Position numbers and translations under genes: made by a program | The notes under the pieces: model-generated | Databases searched by the model: none | Told to the model about the DNA's origin: nothing | What the model saw: the letters and a program-made list of their open reading frames with translations, nothing else | Shown: positions 26,930 through 35,716 of the stretch, one piece after another | Numbering within the stretch: position 1 is the first letter of the stretch | Layout: the number at the start of each line of letters is the position of its first letter | Origin: Bog-473 sp963783245 | GTDB lineage: Bacteria; Actinomycetota; Acidimicrobiia; Acidimicrobiales; RAAP-2 | DNA: 64,000 nucleotides | Assembly: GCA_963783245.1 (NCBI GenBank) | Contig: CAWAMS010000006.1 | Coordinates: 244,058-308,057 of the forward strand | Direction of reading: 5' to 3'

Positions 26930-28756
26930 TCAGCGGATCGCGTGATCCTCACTGATCTCGAGCCCGGCGAAGTCGCCCGCCTCACGCCAGTCCTTCAACA
27001 ACTTGATCCAGCCGAAGAGGTCACCGCGGCCACCGCCGTAGGAACCCGCTCGAGGGTTCATCGCCTTTGGATTTCCCTCATTGTTGAGACGGGACGGCGT
27101 GCACGCCTCCATGACCGCGCTGTTGTCGGTGTAGGCGCCGACGATACCCGCCACGTACTCCTCCTCGGCGTCGGCGCTCACGTCGAACACGCGTATGTGG
27201 CGCTCGTCGAGGAGCCGAATGGTCTCCGCAATGTGCTCGGCTCCCTCGCAGTTGACCAACGTGAAATTGACCGAGATGACCCCCTGCTGTCCCGGTGCCG
27301 GCACCATGAAGAAGTTCGGGAACCCCCTGGTCATGACGCCGTGCAGGGTGGATGGTCCGCCTGCCCACTCATCTGCGAGGCGGAGACCTCCGCGTCCGAT
27401 TACTTCGTGCCCCGCTCGTCTGGGAAAGGGCGTCGCCTCCGCTTCGAAGCCCGTGGCGTAGATGAGGCAGTCGAACTCGTAGTCCCGGCCGTCGCAAATG
27501 AGGCCCCATTCCGTCACCCGCTCGATACCCGCGGGACAGTCAACGAGTGTCACGTTGGGCAAGTTGTACGCCGGCAGGTACTCGTCGTGAAAGCACGGGC
27601 GTTTGCAGAGATACCGATAGTACGGCTTGAGAATTTCCGCATAGCGGGGATTTGTGACGGTCTCGTCGATGCGCCGCCGGTGTTCCTCCATGATCTCGAA
27701 GTCCTCCTCCTCAGCCCGAAGAATGAACTCCTCCGTCGTCGCTCCGGGCTCCCGTCGGGGGTTCCAGACCCTGGCCTCGTATCGGGTCCAGCCGTCCCCG
27801 ACGAGATCGTTCACGCGTTCGCCATTGAGGACCCGGTGAAAGTTGTACATGCGCTCACGTTGCCAACCCGGTTCGAATGTGTCGGTGAAGCCCGACGGAG
27901 TGGCGCGATTGTTCCGTTCCCCCACCGCTGAAGGCGTGCGCTGGAACACGTAAAGGTGCTTGGCAGACTCCGCCAGCGGCAGGATGCACTGGATGGCGCT
28001 CGCTCCCGTCCCCATAATGGCAACAACCTTGTCCGCCAGGTTGTCCATCCTCGAATGCATATCGCCGCCCGTGTACTCGTAGTCCCACCGACCTGTGTGG
28101 AAAGACTTTCCTTTGAACAGCTCCATCCCCGGAATGTCCGGGAGCTTGATCAGGTTGAGGATCCCGACGGCCATCACCACGTAGCGCGGCCGGATGACAT
28201 CGCCGCGATCCGTCCTGATGATCCAGCGGGAGCTTTCTTCGTCCCACTGGGAGGAGTTGACGCCGGTGTGGAACAGGGCGTCTGTCACCAGGTCGTACTT
28301 TTGAGCAATTCGCTCCAGGTGTTCGCGAATTTCGTCTCCGAACGCATATTTACGGGTCGGGACGTACTCGAGCTCTTCCAGCATCGGCATATAGATGTAG
28401 GACTCGACGTCGCACATGACGCCCGGATACCTGTTCCAGTACCAGGTCCCGCCGATACCTCCGGCTTGGTCCATGAGCCGGATCCGCTTGATCCCGGCCT
28501 TGCGCAGCTGGGCGCCCACCACGGTCCCCGCAATTCCCGCACCGACGACAACCACGTCCACCTCCTCGGAGATCGGATCACGGTGCGCAAACGGGGTGAA
28601 CGGATCTTCCCTGTATGTGGCGAAGAGATTGTCGCCCGTGAGGTCCCGAATGGTCGCCCGGTCGGGGAGCAATCGCTTGTCCCGTTCCTGCCGGTACTTC
28701 GCATGGACGGCATCAGGATTGAAGGGCGGATGCGATGAATCGTTGGCAGAATTCAC
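26930..28756 (-). CDS. Baeyer-Villiger monooxygenase
   Basis: 608 aa; the GTG at 28756 follows GCGAGGAG and overlaps the TetR stop (GTGA). It has the FAD motif VVGAGIAGTVVGAQL, the BVMO fingerprint FKGKSFHTGRWD (FxGxxxHxxxWD), and the second Rossmann motif GTGASAIQ. The length and motif order fit the CPMO/PAMO-like long BVMOs that oxidise cyclic ketones. Coupling to its own TetR gene indicates substrate-responsive expression. The C-terminal extension after about residue 540 is also family-typical. Confidence 0.93.
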   Translation of the reverse strand: MNSANDSSHPPFNPDAVHAKYRQERDKRLLPDRATIRDLTGDNLFATYREDPFTPFAHRDPISEEVDVVVVGAGIAGTVVGAQLRKAGIKRIRLMDQAGGIGGTWYWNRYPGVMCDVESYIYMPMLEELEYVPTRKYAFGDEIREHLERIAQKYDLVTDALFHTGVNSSQWDEESSRWIIRTDRGDVIRPRYVVMAVGILNLIKLPDIPGMELFKGKSFHTGRWDYEYTGGDMHSRMDNLADKVVAIMGTGASAIQCILPLAESAKHLYVFQRTPSAVGERNNRATPSGFTDTFEPGWQRERMYNFHRVLNGERVNDLVGDGWTRYEARVWNPRREPGATTEEFILRAEEEDFEIMEEHRRRIDETVTNPRYAEILKPYYRYLCKRPCFHDEYLPAYNLPNVTLVDCPAGIERVTEWGLICDGRDYEFDCLIYATGFEAEATPFPRRAGHEVIGRGGLRLADEWAGGPSTLHGVMTRGFPNFFMVPAPGQQGVISVNFTLVNCEGAEHIAETIRLLDERHIRVFDVSADAEEEYVAGIVGAYTDNSAVMEACTPSRLNNEGNPKAMNPRAGSYGGGRGDLFGWIKLLKDWREAGDFAGLEISEDHAIR

Positions 28757-29448
28757 GACGTTCTCCTCGCTTCTCGTTGAACGGCATCACGGCCGTACTG
28801 ATTCGCTGACAACGCGGGGGCACAGGTGGTGGCACGCCGGGACGCGCTTGGGGCATTGGCTCCGAGCCCTTCGAGTACGAGGGGGATCACCGCATCTGCC
28901 ACTTTGCTCAACGACTCCGACGGGTCGGACGACAAGGGATCGATCGCCAACGCGTGAATAGCCGCAGTGCTCGTTGCCCCGAGCAGGCTCACGGCCGTCA
29001 TCTTCGGATCGGCCACCGGACGAAGGCTCCCATCGAGGGCCCCTGTCCGCAGGACCGTGGCGATGGGATCGACATAGGCACTGGCCGTGCGATCCGCTAC
29101 CTCCGGACGGCGCGCTGCTCGTCCGAGGTCGAAATGGAGAGCCTGGCTCGCCTTGGGGTACTCGGCGAAAACGCCGACATGAGCCTCGATGGCTCCGGCC
29201 AGGCGCTCGGCTCCGCTCCCCGGTTGCTCGAGTGCCCTCCTCACTGCATCAGCCACGGCGTCGAGCACGACCCCGAAAATGTGGGACAGAATTTCGTCCT
29301 TACCCTCGAAGTAGTAGTAGAGGGTTGCCTGCGGCACGCCGGTGGCTGCGGCGATGTCCTCGACCCTGGTGCCATCCAGCCCCCGCTCAGCGAAAAGCTC
29401 CGCCGCCCGCATGACCTTGACCGCCGTCGTTTGTGGAACTCGTCGCAC
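28753..29448 (-). CDS. TetR family transcriptional regulator
   Basis: 231 aa from a GTG at 29448 preceded by AGGAGGTGAA. The N-terminal HTH is clear: VMRAAELFAERGLDGTRVED, then IAAATGVPQATLYYYFEGKD. The C-terminal half is a typical ligand-binding helical domain. It is the first gene of a TetR-BVMO operon, with coding regions overlapping by 4 nt. It likely represses its own promoter until the BVMO substrate or a precursor binds. Confidence 0.92.
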   Translation of the reverse strand: MRRVPQTTAVKVMRAAELFAERGLDGTRVEDIAAATGVPQATLYYYFEGKDEILSHIFGVVLDAVADAVRRALEQPGSGAERLAGAIEAHVGVFAEYPKASQALHFDLGRAARRPEVADRTASAYVDPIATVLRTGALDGSLRPVADPKMTAVSLLGATSTAAIHALAIDPLSSDPSESLSKVADAVIPLVLEGLGANAPSASRRATTCAPALSANQYGRDAVQREARRTS

Positions 29449-29479
29449 TTCACCTCCTTGAGGTCGTGCCCAGCTCCTC

Positions 29480-29509
29480 ATTATAGAATGACATTACAAA
29501 GTCTGCCAA
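29480..29509 (-). promoter_or_regulatory. Near-consensus sigma-70 promoter of the TetR-BVMO operon with internal palindrome
   Basis: On the minus strand TTGGCA (29509-29504) and TATAAT (29485-29480) are separated by exactly 18 nt, 32 nt before the TetR start codon. The spacer contains AATGTCATT, an odd palindrome (29495-29487) well placed for TetR autorepression. A perfect TATAAT is rare in such high-GC DNA, which makes chance less likely. Confidence 0.7.
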
Positions 29510-29558
29510 CAGGATGTGGCAGCAAGAAATTCTTTGTTGCGAGCGATGAAACCGCCTC

Positions 29559-29750
29559 TTACGCCGCAATGTCGGCGTCGGCGACCCGCACGGTCGGAGG
29601 AACACCCCCGGAGATGGACTGGTGCTCGCTGCGTGAAGCGGCGATCTGCGTCTCCGATTCACCCTGGAGCTTCGTTACCCACAGGAGCGGAAGAACGGCG
29701 ATTCCGATTGCGACGAGCATCAGCGGAAGGGTCAGGTAAAAGACGATCAT
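29559..29750 (-). CDS. Small single-pass membrane protein, 63 aa
   Basis: The ATG at 29750 follows GAGGAGAAATCGTC. MIVFYLTLPLMLVAIGIAVL then PLLWVTKL form one N-terminal transmembrane helix, followed by a polar tail (GESETQIAASRSEHQS). It is not a known family to me. It lies between the histidine kinase and the TetR gene in the same orientation and may follow the two-component operon. Confidence 0.65.
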   Translation of the reverse strand: MIVFYLTLPLMLVAIGIAVLPLLWVTKLQGESETQIAASRSEHQSISGGVPPTVRVADADIAA

Positions 29751-29900
29751 GACGATTTCTCCTCGGTTCCGGCCATCGGGCCGATGGCACGAAGTCAGCA
29801 TGAAGGTCCACCGCGAAGCCCAACGGAAAGGCAACCGAAAGCCCGCGGAGAATGTCTGCGCCCGCACGGCGAAAGAGGGCGCTCGCGGCTTGCGGAAGCG

Positions 29901-31463
29901 CTACCCCACCGTCGGAACGCTCGCCGGCTCCTCGTTGTGAGACCCGGCGAGGCCAGCGACGGGCAGCCGCACGACGAAGCTGGCACCACCGTTCGGACCG
30001 GGAGCGGCCCTGACGCTTCCGTTGTGCGCAACAACGATTGCATGCACGATCGACAGACCGAGACCAGAGCCCCCGCCGCTTTCGCGCGCGCGTGAAGCGT
30101 CGACCCGGAAGAACCGCTCGAAGAGATGCGCCGCCTGTTCGCTCGTGAAGCCAGGGCCGTCGTCGCTGACGTCGATGACCGCCTGGGCACCGACACGCGT
30201 GACGGACACGGTCGTCTTCGTGCCAGAAGGCGTATGGGCGCGTACATTTGAAAAGAGGTTGTCGAAGACTTGGCGCAGCGCACTTCGATCACCGACGATT
30301 TCAATCACTTCGTCCGCCGTGACCTCAATCGGCCAATGTGGCCCCACGACACGGGCGGTGTCGGCTGATTCGAGGACGAGGCCCACCAACTCCACCGGAT
30401 CGGAAGTCAGCGGGCGGTGTTGATCAAGCTTCGCCAGCAGGAGGAGGTCTTCGATCAAGTGCGTCATCCGACCCGATTCGCGTTCTATGCCCATCATCAC
30501 GCGGTCCAGCTCTTCGGGGCGGGTCACGATTCCGTGATTGAAGAGCTGTGCATATGCCGACACCGCCGCGGTGGGGGTGCGGAGTTCATGGGAAGCGTCG
30601 CTGACGAAGCGGCGCAGACGTTCCTCGGAGTCCGTCAACTCGCTCACCGTCTGTTGTATGCGCTCCAACATGACGTTGAAGGCCGTGGCCAAGTGGCCGA
30701 CCTCGGTGGGCGAATCGGCTCTCGGAGCACGGTGCATGAGGTCGCCGTCCGCAATGGCGTTGGCCGTTTGCTCGATGTCGACGAGCGGCCGAAGCCCGAG
30801 TCGCACCAGCCACAGGCCCAACAGGATGGCGGTGAGAAGGGCGCCGGCGGTCACAATCACCTCCACCAGCAAAAGCTGCGACAGCGTATTGGTGACGCCC
30901 CCGATCGGCTCCGCGAGGATCAGTACTCCCCCGTCGGCGAGTATCGACGCCCGCACTTGAAACGCCGGGCCGTCCGCCGTGCTGGAGGGCGCCGTGAAAT
31001 AGACCGTCGGCTCCTTGGGCCCAACAGTGTTCGACTGAAACCCGGTGATCACCTCGGGGAGCTTCGGCAAATAGGACTTGTTCCCGGGTTGGAACGCCAC
31101 GCACTTTTCGAGACCGGCGGCGGACGTGACGACGTTGTGCTGTTTGTCCAGTACTTCGATGAACATCCCTGGAGCGCTCTCTCGTCCGATGGCGCAAAAG
31201 GTCGATGAGCTCGGTGGTGCCGACGGTCCCGTCGAGGGCGGGACGCCCGCCCCTGTGCCCCCGCTGCCGGTGGCCGCAGACTGCGGATTGTTGGCCGTGG
31301 CCTCGACCGAGTAATGCGACGCCTCGAGGGACGCGTCGACCTGCCGGTAGAGAGAGGAGCGAATCGCAGTGTAGACAACGACGTCGGCCAGGACGAGGGA
31401 CACGAGCGTGATGGCGCCGACCGCGAGGAGCAGTCGGGAGCGGAGAGAGAGCCTGGCAATCAC
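29901..31463 (-). CDS. Two-component sensor histidine kinase
   Basis: 520 aa. There are two transmembrane helices (about 10-32 and 205-230) around an extracytoplasmic sensor domain rich in Ser, Gly and Pro. A HAMP domain follows (RPLVDIEQTANAIADGD), then the H-box FVSDASHELRTPTAAV with the phosphorylated His, the N-box FDNLFSNVRAHTP, the G1 box VSDDGPGF, and GGGSGLGLSIV. It overlaps the response regulator by 4 nt. The pair diverges from the ApbE electron-transfer operon and most likely controls it. Confidence 0.94.
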   Translation of the reverse strand: MIARLSLRSRLLLAVGAITLVSLVLADVVVYTAIRSSLYRQVDASLEASHYSVEATANNPQSAATGSGGTGAGVPPSTGPSAPPSSSTFCAIGRESAPGMFIEVLDKQHNVVTSAAGLEKCVAFQPGNKSYLPKLPEVITGFQSNTVGPKEPTVYFTAPSSTADGPAFQVRASILADGGVLILAEPIGGVTNTLSQLLLVEVIVTAGALLTAILLGLWLVRLGLRPLVDIEQTANAIADGDLMHRAPRADSPTEVGHLATAFNVMLERIQQTVSELTDSEERLRRFVSDASHELRTPTAAVSAYAQLFNHGIVTRPEELDRVMMGIERESGRMTHLIEDLLLLAKLDQHRPLTSDPVELVGLVLESADTARVVGPHWPIEVTADEVIEIVGDRSALRQVFDNLFSNVRAHTPSGTKTTVSVTRVGAQAVIDVSDDGPGFTSEQAAHLFERFFRVDASRARESGGGSGLGLSIVHAIVVAHNGSVRAAPGPNGGASFVVRLPVAGLAGSHNEEPASVPTVG

Positions 31464-32155
31464 GCTTCCTCGCGGAGCACATAGCCCACGAGACGAATCG
31501 TATGAATCAATGACGGACCGTACGCGTCGATCTTGGTGCGGACATACCGCACATAGGTCTCCACGATGTTGAGATTGCCGCCGAAGTCGTAGTTCCAGAC
31601 ATGGTCGATGATTTGGTTCTTCGACAGGACGCGCCGTGGGTTCAGCATGAAGAGGCGAAGCACGTTGAATTCCGTGGCCGTTAGTTTGATCGGATGATCA
31701 CCGCGCCACACCTCGTGGCTTTCCTCGTCCATCACGAGATCAGCGAATCGCAGCTTGTTGTCTGTTTCGCTGGAGAGGCGACGACGGAGGATTGCCCTGA
31801 TGCGGGCCACGATCTCCATGAGCGAAAAGGGCTTCGCAACGTAATCGTCGGCGCCAATGGTAAGTCCCGCAATTCGGTCCTCGACCTCTGACTTCGCCGT
31901 GAGGAACAGGACCGGGATGTCGAGTCCATCGGCGCGAATGCGTCGAGTGACCTCAAGGCCGTCGAGGTCCGGCAGCATGACGTCGAGAACGATCAGGTCA
32001 AAGAGGCCTGCAGTGACCTTCTCAATCGCAGTTCTGCCCGAATACGCGACATCAACGTCGAAACCCTCGTAGCGCAGGACGGTCGCGACCGAATCGACTA
32101 TCGACTGTTCATCGTCGACCACCAAAATTCGTGCGCTTGCCACCGGTTCGGACAC
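31460..32155 (-). CDS. OmpR/PhoB family response regulator
   Basis: 231 aa, GTG at 32155 after AAGGAGGG. The receiver domain has DDE acidic residues, the phosphoacceptor in LIVLDVMLPDLDGLEV, and the Lys in YVAKPFS. The C-terminal winged helix is typical: LTATEFNVLRLFMLNPRRVL, then VETYVRYVRTKID and IRLVGYVL. Members bind direct repeats about 10-11 bp apart, and such repeats lie 57 bp upstream at 32212-32244. It probably activates the divergent flavin/electron-transfer genes. Confidence 0.95.
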   Translation of the reverse strand: MSEPVASARILVVDDEQSIVDSVATVLRYEGFDVDVAYSGRTAIEKVTAGLFDLIVLDVMLPDLDGLEVTRRIRADGLDIPVLFLTAKSEVEDRIAGLTIGADDYVAKPFSLMEIVARIRAILRRRLSSETDNKLRFADLVMDEESHEVWRGDHPIKLTATEFNVLRLFMLNPRRVLSKNQIIDHVWNYDFGGNLNIVETYVRYVRTKIDAYGPSLIHTIRLVGYVLREEA

Positions 32156-32211
32156 AAGTCCCTCCTTCTTCCCTCACTGCCTTGGCCACCATCCTCGCGA
32201 GGACGGTGGGT

Positions 32212-32244
32212 GGCCCGCTGAAGGCTGGCTGAAAGCCCGCTGAG
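32212..32244. promoter_or_regulatory. Three tandem 11-bp direct repeats, candidate OmpR-type response-regulator site
   Basis: Read on the minus strand the repeats are CTCAGCGGGCT, TTCAGCCAGCC and TTCAGCGGGCC, contiguous with an exact 11-bp period (TCAGC cores at 32243-32239, 32232-32228 and 32221-32217). One helical turn per unit is the usual geometry for OmpR/PhoB dimers. A further single CTCAGCGGGC is on the plus strand at 32326-32335. The array is between the response-regulator start (32155) and the secreted-protein start (32432). Confidence 0.65.
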
Positions 32245-32431
32245 TGACCCGCCCGCGTCGAGACGGGCCGGCGCGAATCCGTGGCGGAGGGCGTTTGCCG
32301 TGCGGATCGAGCTCGTTCCGCGATTCTCAGCGGGCATTCTGCCCCCGTTCCGCTGGGGTTCTCCGGGACGTTGTCCAATGACGTTCATCAGGTGGCCGGT
32401 TCGCCACCAGTCCCTACCGAGAGGAGCCAAC

Positions 32432-32809
32432 ATGACACGTCGACGGAACGGCACGCAGTTCGCCGTAGAACCCCGGATGGCGAGGGACCGGGCGATGGCA
32501 CGCGTTCGTCGGTTAACGACAACCGCCGGTGCCGCGGCGGTCCTTGGTGCCGTTGGGCTGGGCTTTTTGGTGGCGTCGGGCACCCAGACGGCGACCGCCT
32601 CCAAAGCGACCTCCGTCACGGGGACAGCGAAGGTGTCCAAGACTGCAACCACGTCGACCACGGAGTCGGGGTCACCGACATCCACCTCCTCCTCCACTTC
32701 CTCGTCCGGTACGACTTCCGGTTCGACCTCGACCACCACCACGTCGACGCCGACGCCCACGACAACCACCACGACCGCTAAGGCGACCACCACGTCGGGC
32801 CAGTCATGA
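32432..32809 (+). CDS. Membrane-anchored or secreted Ser/Thr-rich protein of the ApbE operon
   Basis: 125 aa from the ATG at 32432 (GAGAGGAG upstream). It has a basic cytoplasmic start, one hydrophobic helix (TTAGAAAVLGAVGLGFLVAS), then about 75 residues made largely of Thr and Ser. Actinobacterial flavinylation operons normally have at this position a signal anchor, a Ser/Thr/Gly linker and an FMN_bind domain with an SGAT-like flavinylation motif. Here the linker ends directly at the stop, which overlaps apbE by 4 nt. The FMN_bind domain is missing, so this is either a truncated relic or an unusual acceptor or tether. Confidence 0.8.
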   Translation: MTRRRNGTQFAVEPRMARDRAMARVRRLTTTAGAAAVLGAVGLGFLVASGTQTATASKATSVTGTAKVSKTATTSTTESGSPTSTSSSTSSSGTTSGSTSTTTTSTPTPTTTTTTAKATTTSGQS

Positions 32810-33768
32810 CGTCGACGATCGCAACCCAAGAGCCCCTCCGCAGCCGTTCCGGACGGGCGATCGGCACCACCGTCACGGTCGCCGTCACCAATCCCGGTCG
32901 GATCGACGATGCGTTTCAGTTGCTCATGGAGGATCTGGTGGCCCTGGACCTCGCATGCAGTCGCTTCCGCGAGGACTCCGAGATCAGACGGGTCGAAGAG
33001 TGCAGCTTCGGACGCCCGGTTGCCGTCGGACCCCTTCTCTTCGAGGTCCTCGAAGCGGCGTGTGCCATCGCCGGCCTCACCGCCGGCATCGTGGATCCGA
33101 CGATCGGGTCGGCCCTGATCGAGCTTGGCTACGACCGGGACTTCGACGAACTCGTCGATCGTCCCTGCACCACGCCCTCCGAACCTGCACCGGGATGGTG
33201 GCAGATCCGGTTGGACGAGAACGACCGCACTGTCGCCGTCCCGACCGGAGTGCACATCGACCTCGGAGCGACCGCCAAGGCCTTCGCCGCCGATCGAGCC
33301 GCCCGGCAGATCGCCGCGTCGCTCGACTGCGGCGTGTTGGTCAACCTGGGGGGTGACGTCGCCCTCGGCGGCGCCGCTCCCGCCGACGGATGGGCGGTCG
33401 GCATCGCATCGCACTGCACGACCCCGACCGACGAGGTCGACGTGGTCCTTTCGGTACACAGTGGAGGCGTCGCCACCTCGGGCACGACAGCTCGGACGTG
33501 GACACGGGATGGTCGGGTGATGCACCACATCGTCGACCCCTGGACGGGCGAGCCCGCGCCTCCTGTCTGGTCGCTTGTGTCGACCTTGGCCGAGACCTGC
33601 GTCGAAGCCAACGCCTGGAGCACGGCAGCCATTGTCTGGGGTGATGACGCCGTCGGCAACCTCGGCGCCCGCAGCGTGCCGGCGCGGCTCGTCGATGCCC
33701 ACGGGGCCGTGACCCACGTCGGTGGTTGGCCCACCACCACCCCCACCTTCGAAGGGGGCGTGCAGTGA
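32806..33768 (+). CDS. apbE: FAD:protein FMN transferase (ApbE)
   Basis: 320 aa; its ATG overlaps the upstream stop (ATGA). Conserved segments are GTTVTVAV, DLACSRFREDSEIRRV, the DPTIG motif, HIDLGATAKAFAADRAA, LVNLGGDVALGG, and SGGVATSGTTARTW with the downstream HHIVDPWTGEP. ApbE transfers FMN from FAD to Thr/Ser of target proteins that work outside the cytoplasm. This copy lacks an obvious lipoprotein signal. It is co-transcribed with a ferric-reductase-like membrane protein, which fits a flavin-based electron-export system. Confidence 0.93.
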   Translation: MTSTIATQEPLRSRSGRAIGTTVTVAVTNPGRIDDAFQLLMEDLVALDLACSRFREDSEIRRVEECSFGRPVAVGPLLFEVLEAACAIAGLTAGIVDPTIGSALIELGYDRDFDELVDRPCTTPSEPAPGWWQIRLDENDRTVAVPTGVHIDLGATAKAFAADRAARQIAASLDCGVLVNLGGDVALGGAAPADGWAVGIASHCTTPTDEVDVVLSVHSGGVATSGTTARTWTRDGRVMHHIVDPWTGEPAPPVWSLVSTLAETCVEANAWSTAAIVWGDDAVGNLGARSVPARLVDAHGAVTHVGGWPTTTPTFEGGVQ

Positions 33769-34427
33769 TGCTGGCCGTGTCGTCAACCACCATCTGGTAC
33801 ACCATGCGAGCTTCGGGCGTCGTGGCCCTGGTGCTGCTGAGCGCCACAATGACACTCGGCATTCTCACCGCAGGGCGCCTGAAGGCCCGGAACTGGCCGG
33901 CATTCGCCCAGGCCGATCTGCACAAGCGTGTCTCCATACTGGCGATGGTCTTCCTGAGCCTCCATGTGCTGACCGCAATAGTCGACACATACGTCCACGT
34001 CGGATGGCTTGCCGTTGTCGTGCCGTTCGCTTCCTCGTACCGGCCGCTGTGGGTCGGCCTGGGAACGGTCGGGGTGGACCTCCTCCTCGCCCTGGCGATC
34101 TCCGGAGCCCTACGCCAGCGCATCAGTGCCACAACGTGGCGCGGTATCCACTGGCTTGCCTATGGGAGTTGGCCCGTCGCGATGGCCCATTCGCTCGGGA
34201 TGGGCACTGATGCCTCTGCGCTGTGGATGGATGCCCTCGCGGGAATCTGTGCTCTCGGCGTCGTCGGGTCACTGGTCTGGCGGGTTGCTGAAGCCCAGAA
34301 AGGGCGTCACGCCCCGAGGACGGGGGGAGCCGGCACTCGGATCATCACCCGGGCAGTCCCTTCAGTACCTACGCACACCACCTTGCACGCCTCGCTCCAA
34401 CCCCAACCTGAAAGGACACAGATATGA
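33768..34427 (+). CDS. Ferric reductase-like transmembrane protein (b-haem membrane component)
   Basis: 219 aa from an ATG at 33768 that overlaps the apbE stop by one base (TGATG), with AAGGGGGC upstream. Five or six helices are visible. Paired His residues, likely b-haem ligands, occur in ADLHKRVSILAMVFLSLHVL and GIHWLAYGSWPVAMAHSLG. The family (Ferric_reduct, YedZ-like) moves electrons across the membrane. It would link the cytoplasmic NuoF-like protein encoded next to flavins outside. Confidence 0.88.
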   Translation: MLAVSSTTIWYTMRASGVVALVLLSATMTLGILTAGRLKARNWPAFAQADLHKRVSILAMVFLSLHVLTAIVDTYVHVGWLAVVVPFASSYRPLWVGLGTVGVDLLLALAISGALRQRISATTWRGIHWLAYGSWPVAMAHSLGMGTDASALWMDALAGICALGVVGSLVWRVAEAQKGRHAPRTGGAGTRIITRAVPSVPTHTTLHASLQPQPERTQI

Positions 34428-35716
34428 CAGCCCCGACGCTCGACAGAATCGGTCGGCTTGTTTCGTCAGACGATGCCGCGCCGACACTGGGCGATCACTT
34501 GGCCACGCACGGTCCCCTCCAGCTGGCAGACCCGGCAGATCACGCATGGCAGACCCGGCTCCGCAGCGAGATAGCCGAATCGGGGCTCTTCGGGCGTGGT
34601 GGAGCAGCCTTTCCCGCCGCCCGAAAGTGGCAGACCGTTTCCGGGTCGCGAAAGCGCCCAATTGTCGTGGTCAACGCAATGGAAGGCGAACCCGCCAGCG
34701 AAAAGGACCGCGTGCTGCTCCAACGAGCACCCCACCTCGTCCTTGACGGAGCAGAGCTTGCAGCCTCTGCGGTGAACGCTTCGGAGATCAAGATCTGCGT
34801 CGCAGACGACAGCGACCTCGCGGCGGCGTCGATAGCTCGGGCAATCGCAGATCGCGAGGGCGCCGGCCTCATGCGCTACCGCACGACGCTGCACCGTCCT
34901 CCCGGTCGATATGTGGTGGGCGAGGAGTCGGCGCTGATCGGCTGGCTCGACAAGGGGCGGGCACTGCCTAAGGTCCGCATGGACAAATCGGTGGCGCTCG
35001 AAGTGTCGCGCCGACCCACCCTGGTGCACAATGCGGAGACGTTGGCCCAGGTCGCCCTCATCGCTCGTCACGGGGCGGCCTGGTTCCGGCGCCGAGGTAC
35101 TGACGATGCACCAGGGTCGACGCTGGTCTCCGTCAGCGGTGCGGTGGACGTACCGGGTGTGCTCGAAATCGAACTTGGGACGCCGCTTCGCGACATCCTC
35201 CAGCGGGCCGGAGTGAACAGTGCGCTCTCTGGCGTGCTTCTTGGCGGGTACGGGGGCGCCTGGCTGGATGCGTCACGACTCGAGACCCCTTACACACCCG
35301 GGGATCTGACGGCCGCTGGCGCGACGTTGGGGGTCGGTATCGTGATCGCACTCCCGGCAATGTCATGCGGGATCTGCGAAACCGCTCGGATCGCCCGGTA
35401 CATGGCCGGGCAGAGTGCCGGACAATGCGGGCCTTGCGTCTTCGGGCTCCCGGCTCTCGCGGACGACCTCGAGCATCTGGCGGCGGGCACCTCCGAAACG
35501 GATCTGGTCGAACGCATATGGGCAAGAGCCGACGTCATCGAGGGCAGAGGTGCATGCCGACTGCCCGACGGGGTAGTCCGCCTCGTGCGCAGTGCTCTGG
35601 CCGTGTTCGCTGACGATGTCCTCCTGCACGCCAGGGGCCGACCCTGCCCAGGGAGCGCCGCTCCGAGCATGTTGCCTTTTCCCGAAGGACCGAAGCTCTC
35701 GAGGATCGCGTCATGA
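34424..35716 (+). CDS. NuoF/SLBB-type NADH dehydrogenase flavoprotein
   Basis: 430 aa, overlapping the previous gene by 4 nt (ATGA). It carries the NuoF motifs GRGGAAFPAARKW and NAMEGEPASEKDRVLL (FMN and NADH), the SLBB-region segment SVSGAVDVPGVLEIELG, then SCGICETAR and GQCGPCVFGLPAL for a [4Fe-4S] cluster. It should oxidise NAD(P)H in the cytoplasm and pass electrons to the ferredoxin or the b-haem protein. It is a stand-alone NuoF-like module, not part of complex I: no other nuo gene is present. Confidence 0.9.
   Translation: MTAPTLDRIGRLVSSDDAAPTLGDHLATHGPLQLADPADHAWQTRLRSEIAESGLFGRGGAAFPAARKWQTVSGSRKRPIVVVNAMEGEPASEKDRVLLQRAPHLVLDGAELAASAVNASEIKICVADDSDLAAASIARAIADREGAGLMRYRTTLHRPPGRYVVGEESALIGWLDKGRALPKVRMDKSVALEVSRRPTLVHNAETLAQVALIARHGAAWFRRRGTDDAPGSTLVSVSGAVDVPGVLEIELGTPLRDILQRAGVNSALSGVLLGGYGGAWLDASRLETPYTPGDLTAAGATLGVGIVIALPAMSCGICETARIARYMAGQSAGQCGPCVFGLPALADDLEHLAAGTSETDLVERIWARADVIEGRGACRLPDGVVRLVRSALAVFADDVLLHARGRPCPGSAAPSMLPFPEGPKLSRIAS

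Noticed and set aside
32641..32800. ACC/ACG-rich tract as a microsatellite repeat
   Set aside because: It is coding sequence for the Thr/Ser tail with varied codons, not a perfect simple repeat.
32529..33356. 275-codon frame overlapping the Ser/Thr-rich protein and apbE
   Set aside because: It is an Arg/Pro-rich shadow in another frame; ApbE motifs fix the real frame.
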